DNA of 10,289 nt, from positions 7,568-17,856 of the forward strand of contig MU648056.1 of assembly GCA_026770585.1 (NCBI GenBank), read 5' to 3'. The position numbers and the translations under genes are program-made. Source of the DNA: Baffinella frigidus. Taxonomy: Eukaryota > Cryptophyceae > Cryptomonadales > Baffinellaceae. The notes under the pieces were generated by a model, which was given only the letters and a program-made list of their open reading frames with translations, was not told where the DNA came from and did not search any database. This document shows positions 1 to 5,328 of the stretch, in pieces. The stretch's first letter is position 1, and each line of letters starts with the position of its first letter.

Positions 1-1
1 A

Positions 2-57
2 CCCCAAACCCCAAACCCCAAACCCCAAACCCCAAACCCCAAACCCCAAACCCCAAA
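2..57 (+). repeat. (CCCCAAA)8 telomere-variant heptamer array
   Basis: Eight perfect tandem CCCCAAA units (TTTGGGG on the other strand) open the window, and the array may continue to the left. The unit is one base different from the CCCTAAA units at 5935-5997. A run of eleven C follows at 62-72. The C-rich strand is on top, the orientation expected for the left end of a chromosome with TTTAGGG-type telomeres, although nothing shows that this is a true end. Confidence 0.95.
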
Positions 58-112
58 CCAGCCCCCCCCCCCGGCGGGCGAAGTGGAGGGGCTTGGAGCC
101 ATTTCGGACGGA

Positions 113-189
113 GGAGTTGGAGCCATTGACGAGAGTGGCGCGGGGCCGCCCCCCGCGCCCAAGGCCGAGCCCCGGTCAGCGCGAAACCC
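113..189 (+). repeat. 77-bp direct repeat, copy 1 (partner 1206-1282)
   Basis: Starts GGAGTTGGAGCCATTGAC, runs through a GC-rich stretch (GAGTGGCGCGGGG) and ends in the CCCCGGTCAG spacer plus GAAACCC. The copy 1093 bp downstream differs at only a few positions. Both copies lead directly into heptamer arrays, so the segment behaves as a boundary module of the array. No open frame or RNA structure is evident. Confidence 0.85.
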
Positions 190-636
190 TTAACCATAAA
201 CCATAAAAAATAAGCCATAAACCATAAGCCCCGGTCAGTCCGAAACCCTCAACTATAAACTATAAACTATAAACTATAAACCATAAACAATACACCATAA
301 ACAATCAACGATGAACAATAAACAATAAACAATAAACAATAAACAATAAACAATAAACAATAAACCATAAACCCCGGTCAGTGCAAAACCCTTAACCATA
401 AACCATAAGCCCCGGTCAGTCTGAAACCCTTAACCATAAACCATAAACCGTAAGCCATAAACTATAAGCCATAAACCATAAACCCCGGTCAGTCCGAAAC
501 CCTTAACCATAAACCAATAACTATAAACCATAAACCATCAACAAAACACCATAAACAATCAACGATGAACAATAAACAATAAACAACAAACAATAAACAA
601 TAAACAATAAACAATAAACAATAAACCATAAACAAT
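170..636 (+). repeat. Mixed heptamer array (CCATAAA/CTATAAA/CAATAAA) with a 17-nt spacer
   Basis: Blocks of 7-bp units are locally homogeneous: CTATAAA x4 at 253-280, CAATAAA x7 at 316-364, and CCATAAA scattered throughout. They are punctuated by a spacer beginning CCCCGGTCAGTCC and continuing GAAACCCTTAA, which starts at 170, 229, 372, 410 and 483. Spacer-to-spacer distances are 59, 143, 38 and 73 bp, all equal to 38 plus a multiple of 7, so the heptamer register is kept. A higher-order duplication with an offset of 254 bp (229-365 versus 483-619) includes the shared island CAATCAACGATGAAC. The short peptide frames here are purely repeat-derived. Confidence 0.9.
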
Positions 637-1115
637 CCGCTACCGAGCGAAGTGGGGGTTTGGGGAGGCTACAAGTGGGTTTTAAAGGGGTTTTAAAGCT
701 TTCCACGTCCAGGCAAGAACCTTATTGTACGGGCAATTGTATACGGTCGTGACTGTTTTTCAAAAACAATCGTGATACGTTTACAATGTCCATGTGAACT
801 TTACATGACCATGAAAAAAAAGTTACATCCAGAAAAATGCGTTCCAAAGGAGTAATTAGCACATAGACGGTCGCAGGTGCAATATAATCGTTGTTTAGAT
901 GGACGCACCCCCATTATTTCACCTCAGCGCGTCCGTTTTTTTTGCAAGTCATGAACTCTTCCGCGTGACCTTGTAAAAGGCTACAATGCAGGAACCTTCC
1001 CCAACGCTTCCCCAACACCCCTGCTTTGTACCAGTCACGTCCAGGATGAGTGTGTGGGAGTAGACCAGATTCTGGTCCCCTCTTTTAAACGAACCCCCAC
1101 TTCGCTCGGTAGCGG
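637..1115. mobile_element. 479-bp non-coding element with perfect 24-bp terminal inverted repeats
   Basis: The left end (637-660, beginning CCGCTACCGAGCGAAG) is the exact reverse complement of the right end (1092-1115). The interior is not heptameric and contains small inverted repeats such as TGTTTTTCAAAAACA (754-768). It interrupts the CCATAAA/CAATAAA array, which resumes in the same orientation at 1116. This resembles a non-autonomous TIR (MITE-like) element. I see no clear target-site duplication, since the left flank ends CAAT and the right starts AACC, and there is no coding capacity, so the superfamily is not assignable. The alternative is an inverted duplication of a boundary sequence; a partly similar string (GCGAGCGAAATGG) lies at 5729-5741. 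Confidence 0.7.
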
Positions 1116-1170
1116 AACCATAAACCATAAACCATAAACCATACACCAAAAACCATAAACCAAAAAAAAG
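1116..1170 (+). repeat. CCATAAA heptamers, degenerating rightwards
   Basis: Several CCATAAA units resume directly after the 479-bp element, then decay (CCAAAAA, CCAAAAAAAA). This supports the element being an insertion into a pre-existing array. Confidence 0.8.
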
Positions 1171-1191
1171 CCCTGCCCACACGACTCTCCT
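1171..1191 (+). repeat. 21-bp perfect direct repeat, copy 1 (partner 1671-1691)
   Basis: The string beginning CCCTGCCCACACGACTCTCC recurs exactly 500 bp downstream at 1671-1691. The two copies bracket the CCCGAAA/38-bp-unit block, suggesting that block moved or was duplicated as a module. Confidence 0.85.
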
Positions 1192-1205
1192 TACCCGAAG
1201 TGGAG

Positions 1206-1282
1206 GGAGTTGGAGCCATTGACAAGAGTGGCGCGGGGGCGCTTCCCGCGTCCAAGGCCGAGCCCCGGTCAGTCCGAAACCC
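1206..1282 (+). repeat. 77-bp direct repeat, copy 2 (partner 113-189)
   Basis: Same module as 113-189, with CGCTTCCCGCGTCC where copy 1 has CCGCCCCCCGCGCCC-like sequence. It runs straight into the CCCGAAA array. Confidence 0.85.
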
Positions 1283-1401
1283 GAAACCCGAAACCCGAAA
1301 CCCGAAGCCCGAAACCCGAAATCCGAAACCCGAAACCCGAAACCCGAAATCCGAAATCCGAAACCCGAAACCCGAAGCCCGAAGCCCGAAACCCGAAACC
1401 C
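1274..1401 (+). repeat. (CCCGAAA)n array with ATCCGAA and AGCCCGA variants
   Basis: About 18 heptamers, mostly CCCGAAA with scattered TCCGAAA and CCCGAAG units. Open frames across it translate to a 7-residue arginine/asparagine/proline/lysine/glutamate-rich period on one strand and a glycine/phenylalanine-rich period on the other. This is the signature of a 7-bp repeat read through three frames, not of a protein. Confidence 0.95.
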
Positions 1402-1407
1402 GGGTTA

Positions 1408-1439
1408 GGCCTACGGTAGGCCGTAGGGTTCCTAGGAAC
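1408..1439. repeat. Two adjacent palindromes, CCTACGGTAGG type
   Basis: GGCCTACGGTAGGCC (1408-1422) is palindromic around a single central G. It is followed by the perfect 12-bp palindrome GTTCCTAGGAAC (1428-1439). This is the first of eight loci in the window carrying the CCTACSGTAGG core. Confidence 0.85.
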
Positions 1440-1462
1440 TGGTTTTTCGTAGCACGGCAGAG

Positions 1463-1587
1463 CCCCGGTTAGTCCGAAACCCTTAACCATAAACCATGAA
1501 CCCCGGTCAGTCCGAAACCCTTAACCATAAACCATAAACCCCGGTCAGTCCGAAACCCTTAACCATAAACCATAAGCCCCGGTCAGT
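1463..1587 (+). repeat. 38-bp tandem repeat, units at 1463, 1501, 1539, 1577
   Basis: Each unit is the CCCCGGTCAGTCC spacer, GAAACCC, then AACCATAAACCATAAA. Three complete units have exactly 38-bp spacing, and the fourth start passes into CCCGAAA. Units differ by one or two bases. The same unit occurs once at 372-409. Confidence 0.95.
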
Positions 1588-1673
1588 CCGAAACCCGAAA
1601 CCCGAAACCCGAAACCCGAAACCCGAAACCCGAAACCCTGAACCCGAAACCCGAAACCCGAAACCCGAAACCC
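1588..1673 (+). repeat. (CCCGAAA)n array, second block
   Basis: About twelve CCCGAAA units with one CCCTGAA variant near 1636-1643. It ends at the second copy of the 21-bp direct repeat. Confidence 0.95.
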
Positions 1674-1691
1674 TGCCCACACGACTCTCCT
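1671..1691 (+). repeat. 21-bp perfect direct repeat, copy 2
   Basis: Identical to 1171-1191 at a distance of 500 bp. It closes the heptamer domain; sequence to the right (from about 1700) is no longer heptameric. Confidence 0.85.
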
Positions 1692-1825
1692 AAGCGCTGC
1701 CCACCGAGACAAACGTCGAGAGTGGAACGTCTCAAAGCAAAAGTGGAACCTCCGTTAACTTAAGGTAACTGTGGAAATCACGCAGGGGTCCGGCGCTCTG
1801 GAGTTGGGGGTTGCGCGAGTTAAAA

Positions 1826-1899
1826 GTGAGAGGATCTGGTTTTAGATTCGTTAAGTGGCTCGTTCTGGTACAAATAATAAAACTAAAGGGGCTACAAGT
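1826..1899 (+). repeat. Single-arm copy of the 9045-9199 palindrome
   Basis: Starts GTGAGAGGATCTGG and runs through GTGGCTCGTTCTGGTAC and AAATAATAAAAC to GGGGCTACAAGTGG. It matches one arm of the palindrome at 9045-9199 with few differences, but no complementary arm follows. Both sides carry GGGGTTGCGC (near 1807 and 1902), a possible sign of insertion or of flanking repeat units. The remaining sequence at 1692-1825 shows only short fragments of the local repeats. Confidence 0.8.
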
Positions 1900-1937
1900 G
1901 GGGGGTTGCGCACACTCGGTTTGGTGGCGCGAGTGGT

Positions 1938-2050
1938 CTTTCTGCCTCCTCTAAAGTTGATTATCGCCTTGAAATTGTAACCACTTTTGATTTGACACGC
2001 CAAAGTTTTTTTTTTACAGGGTGATAATCAACTTTAGACGTGGCAGAAAG
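1938..2050. mobile_element. 113-bp hairpin with 28-bp arms, within a segment bordered by a 9-bp direct repeat
   Basis: Arms 1938-1965 (CTTTCTGCC...) and 2023-2050 (...GGCAGAAAG) pair at 26 of 28 positions. A 9-bp direct repeat, GAGTGGTCT, lies at 1931-1939 and 2080-2088. An uninterrupted version of the joined flank (GAGTGGTCTGGGGGG) occurs at 2702-2716. That pattern fits a 140-bp insertion (1940-2079) with a 9-bp target-site duplication, a length typical of Mutator-like elements. However, the right arm ends 29 bp short of the right-hand repeat, so the boundary assignment is uncertain. Confidence 0.6.
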
Positions 2051-2080
2051 TGAATATTTTTATTCGATATCGGAGATAAG

Positions 2081-2133
2081 AGTGGTCTGGGGGGTTGCGT
2101 TGGCCCTAAACCCTGAACCCTCAGACCTCCAAC
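2081..2133 (+). repeat. 53-bp perfect direct repeat, copy 1 (partner 2703-2755)
   Basis: Begins AGTGGTCTGGGGGGTTGCGT and ends ...CAGACCTCCAAC, including short telomere-like CCCTAAACCCTGAACCC. The second copy is 622 bp away and identical by eye. At 2134-2160 copy 1 continues into a few CCCTAAA/CCCCAAA heptamers. Confidence 0.9.
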
Positions 2134-2200
2134 CTTAAACCCTAAACCCCAAACCCTGGTCGGTTTGCCGGTTTGGACCTAAACCCTAGAGACCATATCC

Positions 2201-2293
2201 AAATTGAGGCTGGAGCCTGAGCTATTTCCTTCGTCCAGAGAGGCTTTTCGAACTCTCTGCCCGGGGAAATGGCGCAGGCTCCAGGCTCGTTTT
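2201..2293. repeat. 93-bp hairpin, copy 1 (partner 3155-3247)
   Basis: Left arm 2201-2229 (AAATTGAGGCTGGAGCC...) pairs with right arm 2265-2293 (...GGCTCCAGGCTCG) at about 24 of 29 positions. The interior carries a second stem, CAGAGAG...CTCTCTG. The element is therefore almost wholly self-complementary. The same 93-bp element recurs 954 bp downstream. Confidence 0.8.
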
Positions 2294-2362
2294 GACCAAC
2301 TTCGCCCAACCCGCGGGTTGGCGCGAGTGGACTGGAGGGGTCAACACGTCCCAAAGCAAACG

Positions 2363-2540
2363 TGAAACCTCCGATCACTTAAGTACTTAAGTATCAGGTG
2401 GAAAACTCCGACCACTCAAGTACTCAAGTGGAAGTCACGCAGGGGGGCTCTGGAGTGGGAACGTGAAACCTCCGATCACTTGATCTTAATGATGGCCGGT
2501 TTGAAACCTCCGATCACTTAATCTTAATGATGGCCGTTTT
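2363..2540 (+). repeat. GAAACCTCCGATCACTT repeats, including a 38-bp tandem pair
   Basis: GAAACCTCCGATCACTT occurs at 2363, 2465 and 2503. The last two form a perfect-period 38-bp tandem duplication (2465-2502 and 2503-2540) including CTTAATGATGGCC. Between the first and second copies lie the palindrome ACTTAAGTACTTAAGT (2377-2392) and a related ACTCAAGTACTCAAGT. Confidence 0.85.
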
Positions 2541-2542
2541 TT

Positions 2543-2612
2543 TGTAGCAGCTGCTACACAAACAATGCAGCAACCGCTACAAGTCCAGTCAAATTGTAGC
2601 AGCTGCTACAAT
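2543..2612. repeat. Two copies of palindrome TGTAGCAGCTGCTACA
   Basis: The 16-bp perfect palindrome occurs at 2543-2558 and 2595-2610; the second extends to 20 bp (2593-2612). The intervening 36 bp contains GCAGCAACCGCTACAA, a diverged half. The pair can form two small hairpins, or pair copy-to-copy. Confidence 0.85.
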
Positions 2613-2702
2613 GAATTTACTCTTTCGTGGCTTAGTAACGGTGGAAATCACGCAGGGGGGCTGTGGAGAAAGTACCCCCCACACACACACACAAACCACT
2701 CG

Positions 2703-2755
2703 AGTGGTCTGGGGGGTTGCGTTGGCCCTAAACCCTGAACCCTCAGACCTCCAAC
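2703..2755 (+). repeat. 53-bp perfect direct repeat, copy 2
   Basis: Identical to 2081-2133. It is preceded by an (AC)n-rich tract (CACACACACACAC, about 2680-2695) and followed by a CGCAGGGG motif. Confidence 0.9.
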
Positions 2756-2796
2756 TGTGGAGTGGGAAACCACGCAGGGGTCTGGCGCTCAAACAA

Positions 2797-2841
2797 TGGC
2801 AAAAGTGGACGATTTAGTACCAGCATCATCAACTTTTGCCA
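2797..2841. repeat. 45-nt hairpin, copy 1 of 3
   Basis: The 17-nt left arm TGGCAAAAGTGGACGAT and right arm ATCATCAACTTTTGCCA pair at 15 of 17 positions around an 11-nt loop, TTAGTACCAGC. The other copies are at 3026-3070 and 3317-3361, with identical length and loop. It is flanked by CGCAGGGG motifs. It could be a minimal fold-back element or part of a larger repeat; no terminator-type U-tract follows. Confidence 0.85.
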
Positions 2842-2869
2842 TCGGCGCAGGGGCCCGGCGCTCTGGCCG

Positions 2870-2940
2870 GACCTACGGCTCTACGGTAGGCAATCCGTAG
2901 GAACATAGGGGGGGTTCCTACAGATAAGGTAACGGGAAAT
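2870..2940 (+). repeat. CCTACGGTAGG element, diverged copy
   Basis: Contains CTACGGTAGGCAATCCGTAGG, a run of G, TTCCTACAGATAAGGTAACGGG. It is the same family as 6438-6508 and the inverted copy at 6971-7041. The following 60 bp (to about 2998) has no recognised repeat. Confidence 0.75.
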
Positions 2941-3025
2941 GGCTTAAAACTGCGCGGAAAATCCCTTCGAAGTCCGCTGTTTGGCGGATGTTCCGAAACC
3001 ACGCAGGGCCCCGGCGCTCAAACAA

Positions 3026-3070
3026 TGGCAAAAGTGGACGATTTAGTACCAGCATCGTCAACTTTTGCCA
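3026..3070. repeat. 45-nt hairpin, copy 2 of 3
   Basis: Same as 2797-2841 except ATCGTCAAC in the right arm. This change keeps a pair with the left-arm GACGAT and improves the stem to 16 of 17, a hint that pairing may be conserved. Confidence 0.85.
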
Positions 3071-3154
3071 TCGGCGCAGGGGCTCTGGTCGGGGGGTTGG
3101 CGTGAGTGGACGGGGGGGGTCGACGGACCTGGAAATAATCTCCGTAATTGGATC

Positions 3155-3247
3155 AAATTGAGGCCGGGGCCTGGGCTATTTCCTTCGTCCAGAGAGGCTT
3201 TTCGAAGCCTCTGCCCGGGGAAATGGCGCAGGCTCCAGGCTCGTTTT
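3155..3247. repeat. 93-bp hairpin, copy 2
   Basis: Same length as 2201-2293 with scattered substitutions. The inner stem is stronger here (AGAGGCTT TTCG AAGCCTCT). It sits between two 45-nt hairpins in the CGCAGGGG domain. Confidence 0.8.
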
Positions 3248-3316
3248 GGTCAACTTCGGAGGGTCGCAAATTCATGTTCTCATCCCACGCAGGGGTCCTG
3301 CGCTCTGGAGTGGAAA

Positions 3317-3361
3317 TGGCAAAAGTGGACGATTTAGTACCAGCATCATCAACTTTTGCCA
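3317..3361. repeat. 45-nt hairpin, copy 3 of 3
   Basis: Same arms and loop as copy 1. It is again flanked by CGCAGGGGTCCTGCGCTCTGG on both sides (3286 and 3365). Confidence 0.85.
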
Positions 3362-3374
3362 TCGGCGCAGGGGT

Positions 3375-4122
3375 CCTGCGCTCTGGTCGGGGGGTTGGCG
3401 TGAGTGGACGGGGGGGGGTGGCGGCCCTAACAGCAGTGGCAAGGCGCGCAAGGAGGTTTGTTTAAAACTCCAGGGTGTTTTAGTTTGTACCGGGGCGTTT
3501 TAGTTTTGTACGAGGGTGTTTTAGAACTGTTTCAGTTTTGTACCAGGGTGTTTTGGACACACCCGGTTTGGTGGCGTGAGTGGACGGGGGGGGGGTTGAC
3601 GGCCCTCGCACCAGTGGCAAGGACCGCGAAGAGGTTTGTACACTCGGCTTTTGATGGTCATTTTTTTTGTTCCTCATATTTGATTGGGTGTTTTAGTTTA
3701 TAACAGGGTGTTTTAGTTTTTGTACGAGGGTGTTTTAGATGTGGTACCGTGGCGCGTGTTAGACACACCCGGTTTGGTGTGGCGATTGGCCTGGAGGGGT
3801 TGAGGGCTCTGGCAAGGATCGCATGGAGGTTTATACCAGGAGTTTTTAGTTTGGTGTTTTAGTTTTATACCGGGTTTTAAAACCTTTTTTTAGATGTGGT
3901 ACCAGAGGGGGTGCTGGACTTATCTCAGAAAAGGAGTTCTAAAACTCATTTTCTTAAGTCAATTCTCCTTCAAATATGTCAACTTATTCTTTTCTCTACA
4001 CTAAGTTGACATATTTGAAGGGAAATTGACTTGAGAAAACGAGTTTTAGAACTCCTTTTCTGAGATAAGGACACACCCGGTTTGGGGGTTGTCGCGAATG
4101 GACTGAAGGGCTTGAGGGCCCT
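3375..4122 (-). repeat. Degenerate tandem array of ~150-210-bp units (GTACAAACTAAAAC family)
   Basis: Each unit carries ACACCCGGTTTGGTGGCG, GAGTGGACGGGGGG, GAGGTTTGTA and one to three copies of GTTTTAGTTTGTACC. Landmark GACACACCCGG lies at 3556, 3762 and 4070; the last interval is lengthened by the 151-bp hairpin. The reverse complement of the same motifs makes up the array at 6709-8233, so strand is given relative to that array. A segment shared with 4521-4593 (CACTCGGNTTTTGATGGTCA, then GGGTGTTTTAG) lies at 3637-3703. Frames here are short and repeat-derived. Confidence 0.85.
3919..4069. mobile_element. 151-bp fold-back element with 68-bp arms and GA target duplication
   Basis: Arms 3919-3986 (CTTATCTCAGAAAAGG...) and 4002-4069 (...CTGAGATAAG) match at 64 of 68 positions with a 15-nt loop (3987-4001). 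The flanks read GTGCTGGA before and GACACACCC after. Sister units without the element read GTGTTAGACACACCC (3757-3769) and TGTAGGACACACCC (7654-7667). This supports insertion into an array unit with duplication of GA (or GGA). It is AT-rich relative to its GC-rich host. No protein is encoded. MITE-like is the best description; superfamily unknown. Confidence 0.8.
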
Positions 4123-4336
4123 ACCACTCGAGGCTGGAAGTGGGACCATTTTAAAACAGGGATTCTTTTACCAGTGAAGAAAACATGAGATGTGTAGTAA
4201 TTTTCACACAAATAGGAGCATGCTTGGTCACGTATCTCAAGTTATAACTTGAGATACGTGACCAAGCATGCCCGTGACTGGTACTCAATCTAACAGCCCC
4301 ACATTTAAAATGCTCCCTCTTCCAGCCTCGAGTGGT
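4123..4336. mobile_element. 214-bp element with 33-bp terminal inverted repeats
   Basis: Left end 4123-4155 (ACCACTCGAGGCTGGAAG...ATTTTAAA) and right end 4304-4336 match at 31 of 33 positions as inverted repeats. The interior holds a 54-bp perfect palindrome (4218-4271). A third, isolated copy of the right end lies at 4476-4502. TIR-type non-autonomous element is a reasonable reading, but no target duplication is obvious. Confidence 0.75.
4218..4271. repeat. 54-bp perfect palindrome nested in the 214-bp element
   Basis: GCATGCTTGGTCACGTATCT... reads identically on both strands over 54 bases, with no loop, centred at 4244/4245 (TTA|TAA). Perfect loop-free palindromes of this size are unstable in most hosts, so this is either recent or an artefact of template switching or amplification. 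Confidence 0.95.
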
Positions 4337-4404
4337 TCCCGTGACTCGTTGGGTGAGGAGTACTCGTTTAAAATGGACGACCGCAGGTGTAGGGTATCTC
4401 GTTT

Positions 4405-4475
4405 TGGGGTTCAGGGTTCAGGGTTCAGGGTTGAGGGTTGAGGGTTGGGGGTTGAGGGATGAGGGATGAGGGTTG
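4405..4475 (-). repeat. G-rich telomere-like heptamers (TTCAGGG/TTGAGGG/ATGAGGG)
   Basis: About nine 7-bp units in the orientation opposite to most of the window: GGTTCAGGGTTCAGGG, then GGTTGAGGGTTGAGGG, then GGATGAGGGATGAGGG. The step from TTCAGGG to TTGAGGG to ATGAGGG shows local homogenisation of successive variants. Confidence 0.9.
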
Positions 4476-4593
4476 ATGCTCCCTCTTCCCGCCTCGAGTG
4501 GTCGCAAGGAGCGCGCGCAGATGTATACACTCGGATTTTGATGGTCAAATCTTGTTTTTTTTTGGTCCACATATTTGCCAGGGTGTTTTTAGC
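4476..4593 (+). repeat. Isolated end of the 214-bp element plus array fragment
   Basis: 4476-4502 repeats the right end of the 214-bp element (ATGCTCCCTCTTCC...CTCGAGTGGT). It is followed by GTCGCAAGGAGCGCG, and then by a segment (4521-4593) matching 3637-3703 of the tandem array. The order suggests the 214-bp element had inserted into an array unit that was later duplicated and rearranged. Confidence 0.7.
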
Positions 4594-4880
4594 TTGAAAC
4601 TCTGAAACCTGAACCCTAACCCCTTCGCCCTGACCCCTGATCCTGGACCCCTGAACCACGCCAGATTGCTCGAGGGGGTGCGGCTCTTTCCGCGCGCACA
4701 TTTGTGCGCCGAACTATCCCTAAAGTAAACCATTCCCCGTTATTCCTTGTGGGGGATTGACTTTTGGCGACCCCTTCCGAGAATCTGGCGTGGAACCCTA
4801 ACTCGTCATGCTGAACCCCTCAACCCTAACACCTGACCCCGAACCATAAACCGCAACCCCGAACCGTGAACCCTACAAAG
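4594..4880 (+). repeat. Degenerate C-rich heptamers in two patches
   Basis: 4594-4665 and 4795-4880 contain imperfect CCCTGAA/CCCTAAC/CCCTGAC/CCCGAAC units in the C-rich orientation, head-to-head with the G-rich block at 4405-4475. The stretch between (about 4666-4794) is unassigned; it contains the imperfect dyad CCGCGCGCACATTTGTGCGC and no gene. Confidence 0.7.
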
Positions 4881-4895
4881 CGAGAGTTCTTTACC

Positions 4896-5042
4896 GACGA
4901 CCAACTGATCCGGATCCGGATCCACTTCATCCCCGGGTACGGGTACCAAGTGGCATTCCGTAGGGCGCTACGGTAGCCAATCCCGTAGGGTCCTACGTAG
5001 TACCCGTACCCGGACGACCAAGTGATCCGGATCCACTTCATC
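4896..5042. repeat. Hairpin flanked by GATCCGGATCC direct repeats
   Basis: A direct repeat (GACGACCAASTGATCCGG...ATCCACTTCATC) lies at about 4897-4931 and 5013-5042. Between the copies is a perfect 13-bp inverted repeat, CCGGGTACGGGTA (4933-4945) / TACCCGTACCCGG (5001-5013), and in the loop CTACGGTAG (4968-4976) with CCGTAGGG on either side. The left direct repeat has an extra ATCCGG unit. A minus-strand open frame of 141 codons crosses this region, but its residues simply mirror the palindromes. Confidence 0.75.
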
Positions 5043-5082
5043 ACGAATGGCTCCAAGAGCTCTTGAAGCCATCGATGATTCA

Positions 5083-5140
5083 GCGGCTTTCTTATCGGGA
5101 GTAGTAATGTGTACCAGGGAATTTTAGTTTGTACTGGACC
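5083..5140 (-). repeat. Fragment of the GTACAAACTAAAAC family
   Basis: GCGGCTTTCTTATCGGGAGT, then AATGTGTACCAGGGAATTTTAGTTTGTACTGG. It matches the right arm (reverse complement) at 8887-8945 and the copy at 7564-7630. A 12-bp palindrome, CAAGAGCTCTTG, lies just upstream (5054-5065). Confidence 0.75.
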
Positions 5141-5183
5141 GTCCTCGCGCCATGGGTGTTTGAATATGGGTGTTTGAATAATG

Positions 5184-5236
5184 GTCAGGTCCCCCTCCGA
5201 TGTGCATTCGTTTGACGCATCGGTCAGGGACCTGAC
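5184..5236. repeat. 53-bp hairpin, twin A
   Basis: Outer stem GTCAGGTCC (5184-5192) / GGACCTGAC (5228-5236) and inner stem CCGATG (5197-5202) / CATCGG (5218-5223). The related hairpin lies 145 bp downstream. Confidence 0.8.
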
Positions 5237-5294
5237 GCCCGGGAAGAACAACAGAGGGGTCGACCGGGATTCGGGTCGCGCTTGATTAGTGCAG

Positions 5295-5325
5295 CAAGCC
5301 CCCCGCAGGGGCCGCCGGAGGCTTG
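5295..5325. repeat. 31-nt GC-rich hairpin between the twins
   Basis: CAAGCC...GGCTTG closes a GC-rich interior (CCCCGCAGGGGCCGCCGGA). The surrounding stretch 5237-5328 also has CGACCGGGATTCGGGTCG (5261-5278). No gene is seen here. Confidence 0.6.
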
Positions 5326-5328
5326 TTA

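Larger units (their letters stand above)
1780..3385 (+). repeat. Dispersed CGCAGGGG...CCGGCGCTCTGG motif, nine copies
   Basis: A motif of about 22 bp (consensus ACGCAGGGGTCCGGCGCTCT then GG) starts near 1780, 2436, 2649, 2771, 2845, 2999, 3075, 3286 and 3365. Some copies lack the CCGGCGC part. Three pairs of copies flank the 45-nt hairpins at 2797, 3026 and 3317, so motif and hairpin have travelled or been duplicated together. Upstream of several copies is a GTGGAAATCA-like string. Confidence 0.8.

Noticed and set aside
1-60. True chromosome end
   Set aside because: The tract is only 56 bp of CCCCAAA rather than the canonical unit found inside the window at 5935; interior islands of equal quality exist, so an end cannot be claimed.
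521-706. 61-codon minus-strand frame rich in Tyr-Cys-Leu-Phe-Ile-Val
   Set aside because: Derived from CAATAAA/CCATAAA repeats; membrane-like only because of base composition.
1200-1490. Overlapping open frames of 69-90 codons with arginine-asparagine-proline-lysine heptapeptides (and Gly/Phe heptapeptides on the other strand)
   Set aside because: They are translations of the CCCGAAA heptamer array; a 7-bp repeat without stops is open in several frames at once. No signal peptide, domain or non-repeat coding context.
1463-1587. Possible CRISPR-like array (38-bp regular spacing)
   Set aside because: The whole 38-bp unit is repeated, so there are no unique spacers, and the context is eukaryotic telomere-like repeats with no cas genes.
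4826-5251. Longest open frame in the window (141 codons, minus strand)
   Set aside because: It crosses the direct repeats and hairpin at 4896-5042, so its residues are mirrored and repeated (WIRI...WSS twice). No recognisable family, and composition follows the DNA repeats.
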